Part shown: positions 53,002 through 62,483 of the stretch, in pieces | Numbering within the stretch: the first letter of the stretch is position 1 | Layout: each line of letters starts with the position of its first letter | DNA from: Pseudomonas eucalypticola | GTDB taxonomy: Bacteria > Pseudomonadota > Gammaproteobacteria > Pseudomonadales > Pseudomonadaceae | Assembly (NCBI RefSeq): GCF_013374995.1 | Contig: NZ_CP056030.1 | Location: 1,086,501 to 1,150,500 of the forward strand | Direction: 5' to 3' | Length of the DNA stretch: 64,000 nucleotides | Position numbers and translations under genes: made by a program | Notes under the pieces: model-generated | What the model was told of the DNA's origin: nothing | The model's input: only the letters and a program-made list of their open reading frames with translations | The model's database searches: none

Positions 53002-53189
53002 GGCGGGGCAGGGGATCTGGACAGCAGGGAGCGCGAGTATGCCTTGGGGGTGGGGCGGGTGGGAATGGCCAGGGCGAGTCGGCGCTCAGTTCGCGAGCGT
53101 CGCACTGTCCTACGAAGCCCTACCAGCTCCGCTGTAGGAGTGGGCGACCTTCGTGACGTCGAACGACGTCAGGGTGGCGGATACTCTCT

Positions 53190-53229
53190 ATTCGCATCTG
53201 AATTGTCTGATTTAATTCATTCGTATCTG
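53190..53229 (+). promoter_or_regulatory. Direct repeats before the xre-res operon
   Basis: ATTCGCATCTG (53190-53200) recurs as ATTCGTATCTG (53219-53229), 29 bp apart, just upstream of a TATAGT (-10-like, 53233-53238). Spacing near three helical turns fits binding of an Xre-type antitoxin that represses its own promoter. Confidence 0.5.
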
Positions 53230-53266
53230 GAGTATAGTGATTCGGGTCAAGACAACGGAGCCTCCC

Positions 53267-53668
53267 ATGCCTCTACCGACGCCATTACCCAGCCCACGTC
53301 TCGACCCGGTTGAGACGGGGCGAGTTGCCCTGACGTTTTTCTTCAACCTCATGGCGCATTGGCAATGCACCACTGAGCAGCAACGCATTTTGCTAGGCAG
53401 TGTTGGCAATACCACCTATTTCAGTTGGAAGAAGCGCCCTGCGGTGCGCCTGCCCCATGACACGCTGGAACGTATTTCCTATTTGATGGGCATCCACAAG
53501 GCGTTGCGCATCCTGTTCAGCAACCAGCCGGAACGTGCTTACCAGTGGGCAACGAAGGAGAACGCCGCCGCCCCGTTCAATGGACGTTCGGCGCTGGCCT
53601 ATATGCTGGGCGGCCGAGTCATGGACCTGGCGGATGTGCGGCGCTACCTGGATTCGGTGCGCGGCTGA
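53267..53668 (+). CDS. Xre/MbcA/ParS-family antitoxin (DUF2384)
   Basis: 133 residues. N-terminal helical HTH region (TTEQQRILLGSVGNTTYFSWKK...) and the C-terminal MbcA/ParS toxin-binding segment: RAYQWATKENAAAPFNGRSALAYMLGG followed by DLADVRRYLDSVRG, the usual end of RES antitoxins. The ATG at 53267 is chosen because GGAG lies 6 bases before it; the open frame upstream adds ten unlike residues. It overlaps the toxin by one base (TGATG). Confidence 0.92.
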   Translation: MPLPTPLPSPRLDPVETGRVALTFFFNLMAHWQCTTEQQRILLGSVGNTTYFSWKKRPAVRLPHDTLERISYLMGIHKALRILFSNQPERAYQWATKENAAAPFNGRSALAYMLGGRVMDLADVRRYLDSVRG

Positions 53669-54366
53669 TGGCGTCACCCCTGTTACCTGCGTGGGACCAG
53701 GCCTACCGCATCGTCAATAGCGCCTTCCCGCCTATCGCTGTGTTCGAGGACACGCTTGATCCGGCGGACCTGGAAGTGGCGTTTTTAATCGAGGGCATGA
53801 CCAACGATCGTTTGTGCGACGAGGCCGGGCAAATCCAGCGAGTCCCGCCGCAGGACCGGATCAGTGGCCCAGGGGCTACGCCGATCATGGCGGCTTTCAC
53901 CCATATCGGCAGGGCAAGCCGCTTTACGGACGGCACCTTCGGTGTCTATTACTGCGCCAGTAGCCTGGCTGCCGCCCTCGCCGAAACCCGCCACCACCAG
54001 GAAGCGTTCTGGCGCGCCACGGCCGAAGCAAGCATCGAGGTCACGATGCGTACGTATGTGAACCAGGTCGTCAAGCCGATGGAAGATTTGCGTGGCGATG
54101 ACGCGCTGCACCAGCCAGAGGCCGCCAGCTACCCGGCCACCCAGGCGGTGGCGCGACAATGTCGAGAAGCGGGCGCCTGGGGGCTGTTATACCGCAGCGT
54201 ACGCGCGCCGGGGCACGAATGCGTTGCCGCGCTCCGCCCACCGGCGCTATCGCTGACCACGCAAGGCCCGCATTTTCGCTACCTGTGGGACGGCCGTGCC
54301 CAAGCGTTCAGCTATGTACTGGAAGTGCGCGAGGCGAGCGAGGCGATCTACCGGGAGCCCAAGTGA
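53668..54366 (+). CDS. RES-domain NAD-degrading toxin
   Basis: 232 residues. RES toxins break down NAD+ and arrest growth when free of antitoxin (known for P. putida and Mycobacterium relatives). Conserved parts: an early Tyr-Arg (AYRIVNSAF), the core FGVYYCASSLAAALAETRHH with Arg/Tyr/Glu, and GHECVAALRPPALSL near the end. The start ATG overlaps the antitoxin stop. Its 3' end overlaps the convergent DUF5064-like gene by 19 bp. At 232 residues it is longer than minimal RES toxins of about 150-170. Confidence 0.9.
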   Translation: MASPLLPAWDQAYRIVNSAFPPIAVFEDTLDPADLEVAFLIEGMTNDRLCDEAGQIQRVPPQDRISGPGATPIMAAFTHIGRASRFTDGTFGVYYCASSLAAALAETRHHQEAFWRATAEASIEVTMRTYVNQVVKPMEDLRGDDALHQPEAASYPATQAVARQCREAGAWGLLYRSVRAPGHECVAALRPPALSLTTQGPHFRYLWDGRAQAFSYVLEVREASEAIYREPK

Positions 54367-54716
54367 TCTGGTGATACGCAATCGCCGGAATGAGCGCCGA
54401 TCTTGCTGCGTATATCCTCGAATACGGCGTCATAATGATGATGCAGTGATACCGCCAGCACGTTGGTGGTCGGCAGGCCATTCTTGCGCGCAATATGGTC
54501 GGCGGCACTGGCGAAGTTGTACCAGTCGTCCTTGCCCAGTTGAAATTCATCCTGGAAGGTCTTTTCGTTGATATGCCCTTCGACTTTGAATTGCACGTAG
54601 CGGCCGCGGCCGGCGTCGTCCAGCACCTCGTAGTACAGGTTGATTTCGTAGCTCAAATCAGTGGGCTGCAGGGCGGTGTGCTGCAAGTGCAGGCGGCCGG
54701 GTTCGAACAGGGCCAT
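54348..54716 (-). CDS. DUF5064-like conserved protein
   Basis: 122 residues, soluble; N-terminus MALFEPGRLHLQHTALQPTDLSYEINLYYE and a helical C-terminal half. I recall similar small Pseudomonas proteins annotated DUF5064; function unknown. The last 19 bp overlap the 3' end of the RES toxin gene on the other strand. ATG at 54716 fits the family start. Confidence 0.7.
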   Translation of the reverse strand: MALFEPGRLHLQHTALQPTDLSYEINLYYEVLDDAGRGRYVQFKVEGHINEKTFQDEFQLGKDDWYNFASAADHIARKNGLPTTNVLAVSLHHHYDAVFEDIRSKIGAHSGDCVSPDHLGSR

Positions 54717-54809
54717 GGTGGGGCTCCTTGTGGGCGGAAACGTAGAGGATAGACCTTATGAGCCCGCGCAGGGTTCAGGGCCTTGGCCTGGCACCTGCAA
54801 TGGTCTGGT

Positions 54810-56171
54810 TCAGATGAAGGTGGCCGGCGAGGCACCCAGCTCGCTGGCGGGGCTGGCCCATTGCATGGGGGTGCCGTCGATACGCAGCGGCGGCACCAGG
54901 CGCTGCGCCGGGCCCCACGGCGTATGTTCGATCTGGCTGGCCAGGTCGCCGCTGCCTTCGGCACTCAGGGGAAGGTCGGCGGTTACCTGGCCGTGGTCGA
55001 CCAAAGCCTTGGCCGTACGCGCCAGGGACAGCCGCGACGCGCTGCCTCGTCCACTGGCCAGGCGCTCGCGCACACCGTCGATGGCGGCGGCGGCAATCAG
55101 GTAGCCGGTGGCCATGTCTAGCGCCTGAACCGGCAGCGGTACCGGTTTGTCGGCCTGGCGCCACTGCTGCCCTGCTGCGGCAATGCCGGTACTCATCTGC
55201 ACCAGGCTGTCGAAACCGCGGCGGTTGCGCCATGGCCCGGTCCAGCCGTAGGCGTTGAGGCTGACGTTGACCAGCCCTGGCGCCAGTCGCTGCAGGGATG
55301 CGCTGTCGTATCCGAGGTTTTCCAGCGCATCCGCACGGTAGCCGTGCACCAGTACGTCAGCCTGGGCCAGCAGGCGCTCGAAGCTGATACGGTCAAGGCT
55401 GTCGTGCAGGTCCAGGCGGGCACAGCGCTTGCCCAGGGTCACTTCGGCGACCAGTGAGGGTTCTTCCCAGCCAGGCGGGTCGATACGCAGCACGTCGGCG
55501 CCCATCGAGGCCAGGAAACGGGTCGCCACGGGCCCCGCGAGTATGCGGGTGAGGTCCAGTACCCTGATGCCCGCCAGCGGCTCGGTGCGGTTGCCGGACC
55601 ACGCCATGCGGGGCTGCTCGGGGCCCGCTACGGTAGCGACCAGCGCTTCGGCGGCCACTGCCGTGCCTTGGGGGTGAGCACGCCACTGCGCCAGGTTCAG
55701 CATTTGCGCGGCGCAACCATGGGCCGCAACCACGGCACTTTCCAGGTCCTGGCCCTGCCATTGGCTGACCGCCGCGGCCACGGCATCCCGGTCGGCGCAG
55801 TCGCCCAGGACGCTCAACGCCGCCGCGCGGTGGTGCGGCGCATTGGTGTGCAGGCGAATCCAGCCATCGGCCGTGGGGTAGTCGCCGGCAATCGGGTCCC
55901 AGGGCGGCGCAGGCGCCCAACCCATGGGGCGCAGGCTGCTGGCGAACCAGAACGAAGCCAGCCGCCGGTCCACTTCCAGGTGGGTCACCGGCTGCCCCTG
56001 CTGGTGCAGCAGCTCGGCTACCGCCAGGCCGGCGACGCCGATACTGGCACTGGCAAAGTCGGTCACGGCGAAGGTAGAGGCCAGGGCCCCGGTACCAGGA
56101 AAGGTCACCAGGGGCCGGTGTTGCGAAGCCAAGCCCAGTGCCTGGGCAAGGCTGGCGAGTAAGTCAGGCAT
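54810..56171 (-). CDS. Class III CoA-transferase (CaiB/BaiF family)
   Basis: 453 residues. Class III transferases move CoA between carboxylic acids. The typical block LAGIRVLDLTRILAGPVATRFLASMGADVLRIDPPG lies in mid-protein (about residues 205-245), and a probable catalytic Asp is in RRGFDSLVQ. The unusual 200-residue N-terminal half before that block suggests a bipartite form of the family. The ATG at 56171 is chosen as the point where family-like sequence begins; the frame goes 21 codons higher. The substrate is unknown; no acyl-CoA genes adjoin. Confidence 0.82.
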   Translation of the reverse strand: MPDLLASLAQALGLASQHRPLVTFPGTGALASTFAVTDFASASIGVAGLAVAELLHQQGQPVTHLEVDRRLASFWFASSLRPMGWAPAPPWDPIAGDYPTADGWIRLHTNAPHHRAAALSVLGDCADRDAVAAAVSQWQGQDLESAVVAAHGCAAQMLNLAQWRAHPQGTAVAAEALVATVAGPEQPRMAWSGNRTEPLAGIRVLDLTRILAGPVATRFLASMGADVLRIDPPGWEEPSLVAEVTLGKRCARLDLHDSLDRISFERLLAQADVLVHGYRADALENLGYDSASLQRLAPGLVNVSLNAYGWTGPWRNRRGFDSLVQMSTGIAAAGQQWRQADKPVPLPVQALDMATGYLIAAAAIDGVRERLASGRGSASRLSLARTAKALVDHGQVTADLPLSAEGSGDLASQIEHTPWGPAQRLVPPLRIDGTPMQWASPASELGASPATFI

Positions 56172-56249
56172 TGAATCGGTCCTCCTGGGTGGCCGGCAGA
56201 AGCTGGCTTGCCTCAGCTTATCATCGCCTGCCACACGGGAGTTGGACCC

Positions 56250-58388
56250 TTAAACGCGGAATTGATCCATCAATTTCATCTGCTGGCTCGCCAGGGCATT
56301 GAGCTGGCTGCTGACCTGGGCCGATTCGGTTGCCTGGCCGGTAAGGGTTTCGGTTACGGTGCGAATGGCCGAAACGTTGCGGTTGACCTCTTCGGCCACG
56401 GCGCTCTGCTCTTCGGCGGCACTGGCGATCTGCAGGTTCATGTCGCTGATCACCGTCACCGCTTCGCTGATCTTGCCCAGGGCCTGCACGGCCTGGTTGA
56501 TCTGCACGGCGTTGTCCTGGGCCTTGGTCTGGCTGGAGTGCATGGTCTGCACCACACCGCGGGTACCGCTCTGGATGCGCTCGATTACGTGGCGAATTTC
56601 CTCCACCGAATCCTGGGTGCGCTTGGCCAGGTTGCGCACCTCGTCGGCCACCACGGCAAAGCCGCGGCCGCTCTCGCCGGCGCGGGCCGCCTCGATGGCG
56701 GCGTTCAGGGCCAGCAGGTTGGTCTGCTCGGCGATGCTGCGGATCACTTCCAGCACCGAGCCGATCTGTTCGCTGTTGACGGCCAATGCTTCTACCTCGC
56801 CCACCGCCTTGCTGACTTCCTCGGCCAGCGAGTTGATGTCGCGGGTGCTGCGCTCGATGATCGACAACCCGTCCTTGGCCGACTGGTCGGCGCGACGGGC
56901 CGCGGTGGCGGCATTGGACGCGCTGTTGGCGACATCATGGGCCGTGGCGCTCATTTCATTGGAAGCGGTGGCCACCTGGTCGATCTCGCGGAACTGCACC
57001 TGCATGCCGTCACTGGTGCGGCGGGCGATGTCCGAAGACTGGTCGGCGGTGCTGCGTGCATCGCTGACAGTCTGCTTGATCTTGGCGATGGTCGGTTGCA
57101 GCTTGTCCAGGAAGCGGTTGAACCAGTTGACCAATTCGCCCAGTTCGTCCTGTTTGCTGTACTTCAGGCGCTGGGTCAGGTCGCCATCGCCGCTGGCGAT
57201 GTCCTTGAGCATGGCGGCCACGCTGTTGATGGGGCGGGTAACCCCGCTGGCGGTCAGCCACAGCAGCACCAGGCCCACCAGGGTGGCCAGTGCGCCGACT
57301 ACGATCACGGTAACGGTGCCTCGGGTCTGGGCGCTGTCGAGTACCCCTTGCAGTGTGGTGGCGTCGGCCAGCAGGACTTTTTCCGGCAGGTCGATCACCA
57401 CGCCCCATGGTGTGCCATCGGTGATGGCCGGGGCGGGGTAGATGGCGCGGATCAGCTCGCCCTGCTTGAGTACCTTGGGCTGGTTGGCGCCGATCAGTTG
57501 CACGATCTGGCGGCCGTCCTCGCCCAGCACCTGGTCGACTTTCTTGCCCAGCAGGCTGGCGTCGCCGCTGTTGGCCGCCAGGGCGCCGGCGGTGGAGACG
57601 ATCATCATGTGCCCGGCGCCGTTGAACAGGTCACGCTGGGAGGTCTCGGCGGACGTCTGCAGCGAGTCCAGGGCTACGTCGACACCTACCACGCCGATCA
57701 CTTTGCCTTGGTCGCGCAGGGGCACGGCAATGCTGCTCATCAGCATCAGCTTGCCGCCCACAGTGTCGGTGTAGGGTTGCAGCAGGCACGGTTTGCCGCT
57801 GTCACGCGCGCAGGTGTACCAGGCGTTGTAAGGCACGCCGGTGAGGGTCAGGTCTGTTTTGTTCATGTCACCTTCGGCGGTGACGGTGTTCAAGGCAGTA
57901 CCGTTGGCGCGGCTCCAGTAGGGCGCGTAGCGGCCACTTTCGTTGGATGAGCGCTTGTCGTCGTTGACGAAGTCAGCGTCATGGCCGTCCAGGGCCTGGG
58001 GCTCGAAGGCCGCCCACACACCCAGCACTTTGGGGTTGCGCTCGAAGATGGCCTTGATGGCCTGGTTGATCTCCTCGCGCAGGGCGGCCGGCGGGAGGCC
58101 GCGGTGGCCGGCCAGGCTTCGCAGGCCAATGATCTGGTCCGCGGCGGCGTTGGCCACCAGCAGGTTGTCGCCGAAGGTTTTCTGCATTTGCGCGGCTTTT
58201 TCCGCCGCTTTCGTCTGTAGCAAATTCTGAACGCTTTCAGTGAGCATCTTGCGGCTCGAGGCGCTCACCAACGCGTTGTTCTCGCCAGTCTGGTACAGGT
58301 TTATCCCGACGATCAGCCCAGCAACGCCCAAAAGGCAAAGGCCGGCCAACAGCACGATTTTCAAGCGGATGGAGAGTTTGTCGAACAT
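56250..58388 (-). CDS. Methyl-accepting chemotaxis protein with periplasmic Cache domain
   Basis: 712 residues. First helix about 10-33, a large periplasmic sensor of about 320 residues (double-Cache type: [41 protein letters not shown]), a second helix near 350-375, HAMP, and a signalling domain with the [38 protein letters not shown] hairpin tip. Double-Cache receptors in Pseudomonas often sense amino acids or organic acids; the ligand is unknown. No chemotaxis genes adjoin. Confidence 0.92.
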   Translation of the reverse strand: MFDKLSIRLKIVLLAGLCLLGVAGLIVGINLYQTGENNALVSASSRKMLTESVQNLLQTKAAEKAAQMQKTFGDNLLVANAAADQIIGLRSLAGHRGLPPAALREEINQAIKAIFERNPKVLGVWAAFEPQALDGHDADFVNDDKRSSNESGRYAPYWSRANGTALNTVTAEGDMNKTDLTLTGVPYNAWYTCARDSGKPCLLQPYTDTVGGKLMLMSSIAVPLRDQGKVIGVVGVDVALDSLQTSAETSQRDLFNGAGHMMIVSTAGALAANSGDASLLGKKVDQVLGEDGRQIVQLIGANQPKVLKQGELIRAIYPAPAITDGTPWGVVIDLPEKVLLADATTLQGVLDSAQTRGTVTVIVVGALATLVGLVLLWLTASGVTRPINSVAAMLKDIASGDGDLTQRLKYSKQDELGELVNWFNRFLDKLQPTIAKIKQTVSDARSTADQSSDIARRTSDGMQVQFREIDQVATASNEMSATAHDVANSASNAATAARRADQSAKDGLSIIERSTRDINSLAEEVSKAVGEVEALAVNSEQIGSVLEVIRSIAEQTNLLALNAAIEAARAGESGRGFAVVADEVRNLAKRTQDSVEEIRHVIERIQSGTRGVVQTMHSSQTKAQDNAVQINQAVQALGKISEAVTVISDMNLQIASAAEEQSAVAEEVNRNVSAIRTVTETLTGQATESAQVSSQLNALASQQMKLMDQFRV

Positions 58389-58505
58389 GGGCGCGCACTC
58401 ACGAGTTGACCAGTCAGGACAGCGAGAGCCTAGCCCTTCAAGGCACGGCTCTGCCCGCCGGATCCTTCCAGCGTTAACGAGGCATCGGCGGCAAATGTTA
58501 CAACT

Positions 58506-58904
58506 TTAAATATTTTTGACAGGCGGCGCCTCTGGGCGCGACCAGATCCACAGGTTCACCACCAGCATGCAGCCAATGGCGGCATACAGCGGCCAGGCAT
58601 GCTTGAGGGTCAGGACCATGACCACGGAACACACGAGCATGCTCAGGGTGGCGCTGACCTTGGCCCGGCGCACGATCACCTTGCCATTGCGCCAGTTGCT
58701 GAGGATGGGCCCGAACAACCGGTGGTTTTCCAGCCAGGCACTCAGGCGCGGCGAGCTGCGGGTGGCGGCCCAGGCGGCCAGCAGGATGAACTCGGTGGTG
58801 GGCAAGCCGGGAATGACGATGGCCACCAGGCCGATGCCCAGGCTGACGTAGGCGAGCAGGCCGAAGAGGATGCGCGCGGTTTTGGAGGGCAGTGGGCGGG
58901 TCAT
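58506..58904 (-). CDS. YbaN family (DUF454) inner-membrane protein
   Basis: 132 residues with about four helices: ILFGLLAYVSLGIGLVAIVIPGLPTTEF, WAATRSS, STLSMLVCSVVMVLTL and WPLYAAIGCMLVVNLWIW. The start TRPLPSKTARILFGLLAY and PGLPTTEFILLA segments are typical of DUF454/YbaN. Function unknown. It lies 58 bp from the heme-oxygenase gene, same direction; whether they share a transcript is unclear. Confidence 0.85.
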   Translation of the reverse strand: MTRPLPSKTARILFGLLAYVSLGIGLVAIVIPGLPTTEFILLAAWAATRSSPRLSAWLENHRLFGPILSNWRNGKVIVRRAKVSATLSMLVCSVVMVLTLKHAWPLYAAIGCMLVVNLWIWSRPEAPPVKNI

Positions 58905-58961
58905 GGGGTCAACGTGTGAAGGCAGCGGCCGGCCGGTGGCGAACCACCGGCCAGCTTCAAC

Positions 58962-59570
58962 TCAGGCATGGGCGGAATAAGTGTGCTGCAAGAGTATTTG
59001 CAGACGGGAAAAGGCGTCAACCGCGGCCTGATCGGCGTCCGCTTCCTCGGTGGGGGTGAAGGGCAGTGCGTCGAAAATGGCGTTGAAGGCTTTCCAGCCA
59101 CGCATGCGGCCACCTTCCGGCTCGGCCAGGTGGCGGGCGCCGAAGGTTTCGCTCAGGCCCATGGCCTCGGCGCGCTTGATCAGGATGGCGGCGCCGAGCT
59201 TGGAGCCTTCGGACACGCGAATCCAGGTCAGGGCCGTGGCGCGGTTGGGGGCGATCAGCGCGCCCGGCACCGCGGCCGGCACGGCCAGGCCCAGGTCGTT
59301 GAGGTCGGCCAGGGCGGCATCGGCTCGGCAGCGCGAGGCCAGGTCCGGGAACAACTGGTTCAGTTCCGGGTCGTTGTACAGGCCCTTTAGCTCGGACTGG
59401 AACAGGTACTGCATCTGCAGGAAGCGGCCGTAGCTTTCACGGCTTTCGAACGGTGCGTGGGCACCCACGGCATGTTCCAGTTGGTCGTGCAGTACCGCGC
59501 TGGCCTGGCGCAGGCGCGCCGAGCGCAGGGCCGGCTGCTCGGCGGCGGCGGGGTTTTGGATGGCACTCAT
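58962..59570 (-). CDS. hemO: Biliverdin-producing heme oxygenase (HemO/PigA type)
   Basis: 202 residues, all-helical. Opens heme to biliverdin, CO and iron; bacterial members are iron-scavenging enzymes. A His in ASAVLHDQLEHAV (near residue 28) is the expected proximal ligand, and the distal-helix GSKLGAAIL motif is present. The ATG at 59570 is preferred; the open frame is 32 codons longer without similarity. It lies downstream of the heme receptor gene, which supports its iron role. Confidence 0.9.
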   Translation of the reverse strand: MSAIQNPAAAEQPALRSARLRQASAVLHDQLEHAVGAHAPFESRESYGRFLQMQYLFQSELKGLYNDPELNQLFPDLASRCRADAALADLNDLGLAVPAAVPGALIAPNRATALTWIRVSEGSKLGAAILIKRAEAMGLSETFGARHLAEPEGGRMRGWKAFNAIFDALPFTPTEEADADQAAVDAFSRLQILLQHTYSAHA

Positions 59571-59683
59571 GGCAGGGGTCCTTGAAAACAGTAGAGGTTG
59601 CCTTACTAGACGTTCCAGCGCGGCAAACTCAGTAAAAAAACTTCGCGGTACCGTCACCTGGGGCAACGGTACCGCGAATGGCC

Positions 59684-62257
59684 TCAGATGTCCCAGACCA
59701 CGTTGATGGAGAAGTTGCGGCCAGGCGCGGTCAGGCGGTCCATGTTGGCCGGCTGCGTCACACCGGCTTCGCCGACGCCGTCGTAGCCGCGCACGTCATC
59801 CCACAGCCAGTATTTCTTGTCGGCGAGGTTGTACAGGCCGGCGCTGAGGGTCACGTCCTGGGTGACCTTGTAGTAGCCGGTCAGGTCCAGAACGCCGAAG
59901 CCCGGGGTCTTGAACTGGCTGCTGGTGCCATCGGGGGCGTGGAAGGTGGAATCGTCGACCCGGTCTTTGCGCTTGACCACGGTCCAGCTCAGCAGGCCGC
60001 CATAGTTGTCTTGGTCGTAGCCCAGGCCGAACACGCCGGTCAGCGGGTTGATGCTGTTAAGCGGCTGGCCGGTATCGTCGTTGCGGCCGTAGGCATAGCT
60101 CACCGACCCTTGGGTATACAGGCCGGCCGGCAGGCCGAAATAGTCCAGGTTCAGGCGGCCCTTGGCCTCGGCGCCCTTGATGGTGGCCTTCTTGATGTTG
60201 ACGCTCTGGAAGGTCGTCTCGGTGTAGCCTGGGGTCAGCGAGTTTTCGTCGATGAAGTCGTGGTACTTGTTGTAGAACACCGCCAGGTCGAAGTTGCCAT
60301 GCTCGAACTGGCCGCGCAGGCCGGTCTCGAAACTCTTGCTGCTTTCAGGCTTGAGGTTCGGGTTGGGCGCCACGGTGTAGCCCTGGGAGGTATTGGTGAA
60401 GCGACCGTACAGCGCCTTGGCGGTCGGCGTGCGGAAACCCTCGGCGTATTGCCCGTACCAGGTGTAGTTGTCATTGAAGGCGTAGGTCAGGCCCAGTTTT
60501 GGCGTGGCCTTGTGCCAGCGCTTCTCCTCGGTGCTGATGGCGTCGCCGCTCTGGGCAGCGGTGTTGAGGAACTCCTGGGTCACGTGCGGCTTCATCTGGG
60601 TGTAGTCGTAGCGCACGCTCGGCAGGAAGGTCCACTGGTTCCACTTGATCTCGTCCTGGGCGAACAGGCTGTAGGTGTTGACCGTCGGGTCCGGGAAGTC
60701 GCTGGCCGGTGTCAGGGTGTCGGAGGTGTTGGTGCTGGTGGCGCCGATGGCGCTGCAGTACGCGGCCACGCTCAGGCAGGTGCCGGTACCGGTGCGCAGC
60801 CCGGTCACTTTCTGCTGCTTGAGGGTGGTGCCGTAGGTCAGGTGGTGGTCGGTATCGGCGATGGCGAAGGACTTGTCCAACTGGCCATCGAATACCCACT
60901 GGCGTTCCTTGTACTGGGTATCACGCAGGCGTTGCACCACCCGCGACGGCGCGTAGATTTCGTTGGTGCTTTCGTCGGTCTTGGCCAACTGGTAGTTCAG
61001 GGTCCACTTCACGTGGTCGGCCAGCACGCTGTCCAGGCCGAACGTGTTCTCGATGCCGAAGCGTTCGCGCGAAGTGGTGGTGTTGCCACTGCGAGCCCTG
61101 TACATCCCGAAGCCCGCGCCGTTGACGAATGGGCCCCCAACCGCGCTTTTCTGGTTGGTGTCGCGGTCGTCCTTGTATTTTTCGTAGGTGAGGGCCAGGC
61201 GTGCGTCATCGCCGTAGTTCCAGCCCAGCTTGGCCAATACGTTGGTGGTGGTGGCGTCTTCGGGGTTGGCGGCGGTGCGGCCCAGGCCGGTGCCGCCGTG
61301 GCTGCCATACGACTCGGTTTCGTGGCCGTCGCGCTGGCTGAAATGCAGCAAGGCGTCGAAGTCGCCTTCACGGCCCGCTACGGTGCCGGATTTCAGCCAG
61401 CTGCGGTCTGCGGAGCTGTAGCCGGCCTTCAGGCGCGCGCCCACGTCCTTGCCAGGCTTGATGATGTCGTCCGGGTCCAGGGTGTAGTAGCTCACCGCAC
61501 CGCCGATGGCGTTGCTGCCATACAGGGACGAGGCCGGGCCGCGCAGGATTTCCACGCGCTTGACGATCTCCGGGTCCACGTAGTTTCGGTTGGTCTGGGC
61601 GTAGGGGCCGTTGAAGAAACTGTCGGGAATTTCCACGCCGTCGACCTGGGTCAGTACCCGGTCGCCATCGATGCCGCGGATGTTATAGCCGCTGATACCC
61701 GCGCGCTGGCCAGTGCCGCCTACCGATACACCCGGTTCATAGCGCACCAGTTCCTTGATGTTGTTGACGTTGTTGCGGTCCAGGGCATCGCGGTCCTGGA
61801 CGGTGACGGTGCTGGGCACGCTGTTCACGTCCTGGGCGCTGCGCGTGGCGCTGACGGTCACTTGCTGCAGGGCCAGGGCGCCGGTGTTGCGGCGTTCCAG
61901 CACCACGTTGTTGGGGCCCACCTTGTGCACGCTCAGGTTGGTGCCGATCAACAGGCGGTCCAGGGCCTGGTCAGGTTTCAGGGAACCGCGCACACCGGGT
62001 GACTGCACGTCACGCGCTAGGTCGGCCGACAGCCCCACCTGCCAACCGGTCACCTGGGTGAAAGCGTTGATGGCCGAGACCAGCGACTGCTGGCCGATGG
62101 CAAACGTGTAATTGCCCATGGCCTGGGTGCTGCCAGCGGGTTCGGCGGCCACGGCCGGGGTGACCTGGGTGGCGGCGAGCAGGATGGCCATGGTCAGCAC
62201 GGACAACGTGCGAGGGCCGGGGGTGGCAATGCTGGAATGCTTGAAACCTGAGGACAT
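59684..62257 (-). CDS. hxuA: TonB-dependent heme receptor with signalling (STN) domain, HxuA-like
   Basis: 857 residues: signal peptide (about 1-38, ending PAVAA), secretin/TonB N-terminal STN domain (about 45-125, with a DQALDRLLIGTNL core), plug with a TonB box-like VTVSATR, and a 22-strand barrel with NPNLKPESSKSFETGLRG and SYAYGRNDDTGQ near the end; C-terminus ends VVWDI. The STN domain implies signalling to an anti-sigma factor. The heme/hemoglobin receptor family fits the neighbouring heme oxygenase; the symbol is by analogy with the HxuIRA system. Confidence 0.88.
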   Translation of the reverse strand: MSSGFKHSSIATPGPRTLSVLTMAILLAATQVTPAVAAEPAGSTQAMGNYTFAIGQQSLVSAINAFTQVTGWQVGLSADLARDVQSPGVRGSLKPDQALDRLLIGTNLSVHKVGPNNVVLERRNTGALALQQVTVSATRSAQDVNSVPSTVTVQDRDALDRNNVNNIKELVRYEPGVSVGGTGQRAGISGYNIRGIDGDRVLTQVDGVEIPDSFFNGPYAQTNRNYVDPEIVKRVEILRGPASSLYGSNAIGGAVSYYTLDPDDIIKPGKDVGARLKAGYSSADRSWLKSGTVAGREGDFDALLHFSQRDGHETESYGSHGGTGLGRTAANPEDATTTNVLAKLGWNYGDDARLALTYEKYKDDRDTNQKSAVGGPFVNGAGFGMYRARSGNTTTSRERFGIENTFGLDSVLADHVKWTLNYQLAKTDESTNEIYAPSRVVQRLRDTQYKERQWVFDGQLDKSFAIADTDHHLTYGTTLKQQKVTGLRTGTGTCLSVAAYCSAIGATSTNTSDTLTPASDFPDPTVNTYSLFAQDEIKWNQWTFLPSVRYDYTQMKPHVTQEFLNTAAQSGDAISTEEKRWHKATPKLGLTYAFNDNYTWYGQYAEGFRTPTAKALYGRFTNTSQGYTVAPNPNLKPESSKSFETGLRGQFEHGNFDLAVFYNKYHDFIDENSLTPGYTETTFQSVNIKKATIKGAEAKGRLNLDYFGLPAGLYTQGSVSYAYGRNDDTGQPLNSINPLTGVFGLGYDQDNYGGLLSWTVVKRKDRVDDSTFHAPDGTSSQFKTPGFGVLDLTGYYKVTQDVTLSAGLYNLADKKYWLWDDVRGYDGVGEAGVTQPANMDRLTAPGRNFSINVVWDI

Positions 62258-62305
62258 CGAAGGGCGCTCCCTGTCGCGCGGCGTTATAGTGTTGAGCGGA
62301 TTCAA

Positions 62306-62324
62306 AATGCGAATCACTTTCATT
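62306..62324. promoter_or_regulatory. Fur box-like site upstream of the receptor gene
   Basis: AATGCGAATCACTTTCATT resembles the Pseudomonas Fur box (GAGAATCATTTTCATT core) with a few changes. It lies about 50-65 bp upstream of the receptor start, where iron repression would act. Confidence 0.6.
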
Positions 62325-62483
62325 GGCTATAACGAGACGTGGCAGGGTAGGCAATCGCGTAAAAATAATTTTGGCCGCCGCTGGCGGCGGGTGCCGTCGC
62401 CCGGACGGGCTCCGGTTGTCGCACCACTGCAGATTTGTGATGGTGCCACCAACTTTCCCAAAAATCCGTGAAGAACCTTTTTT

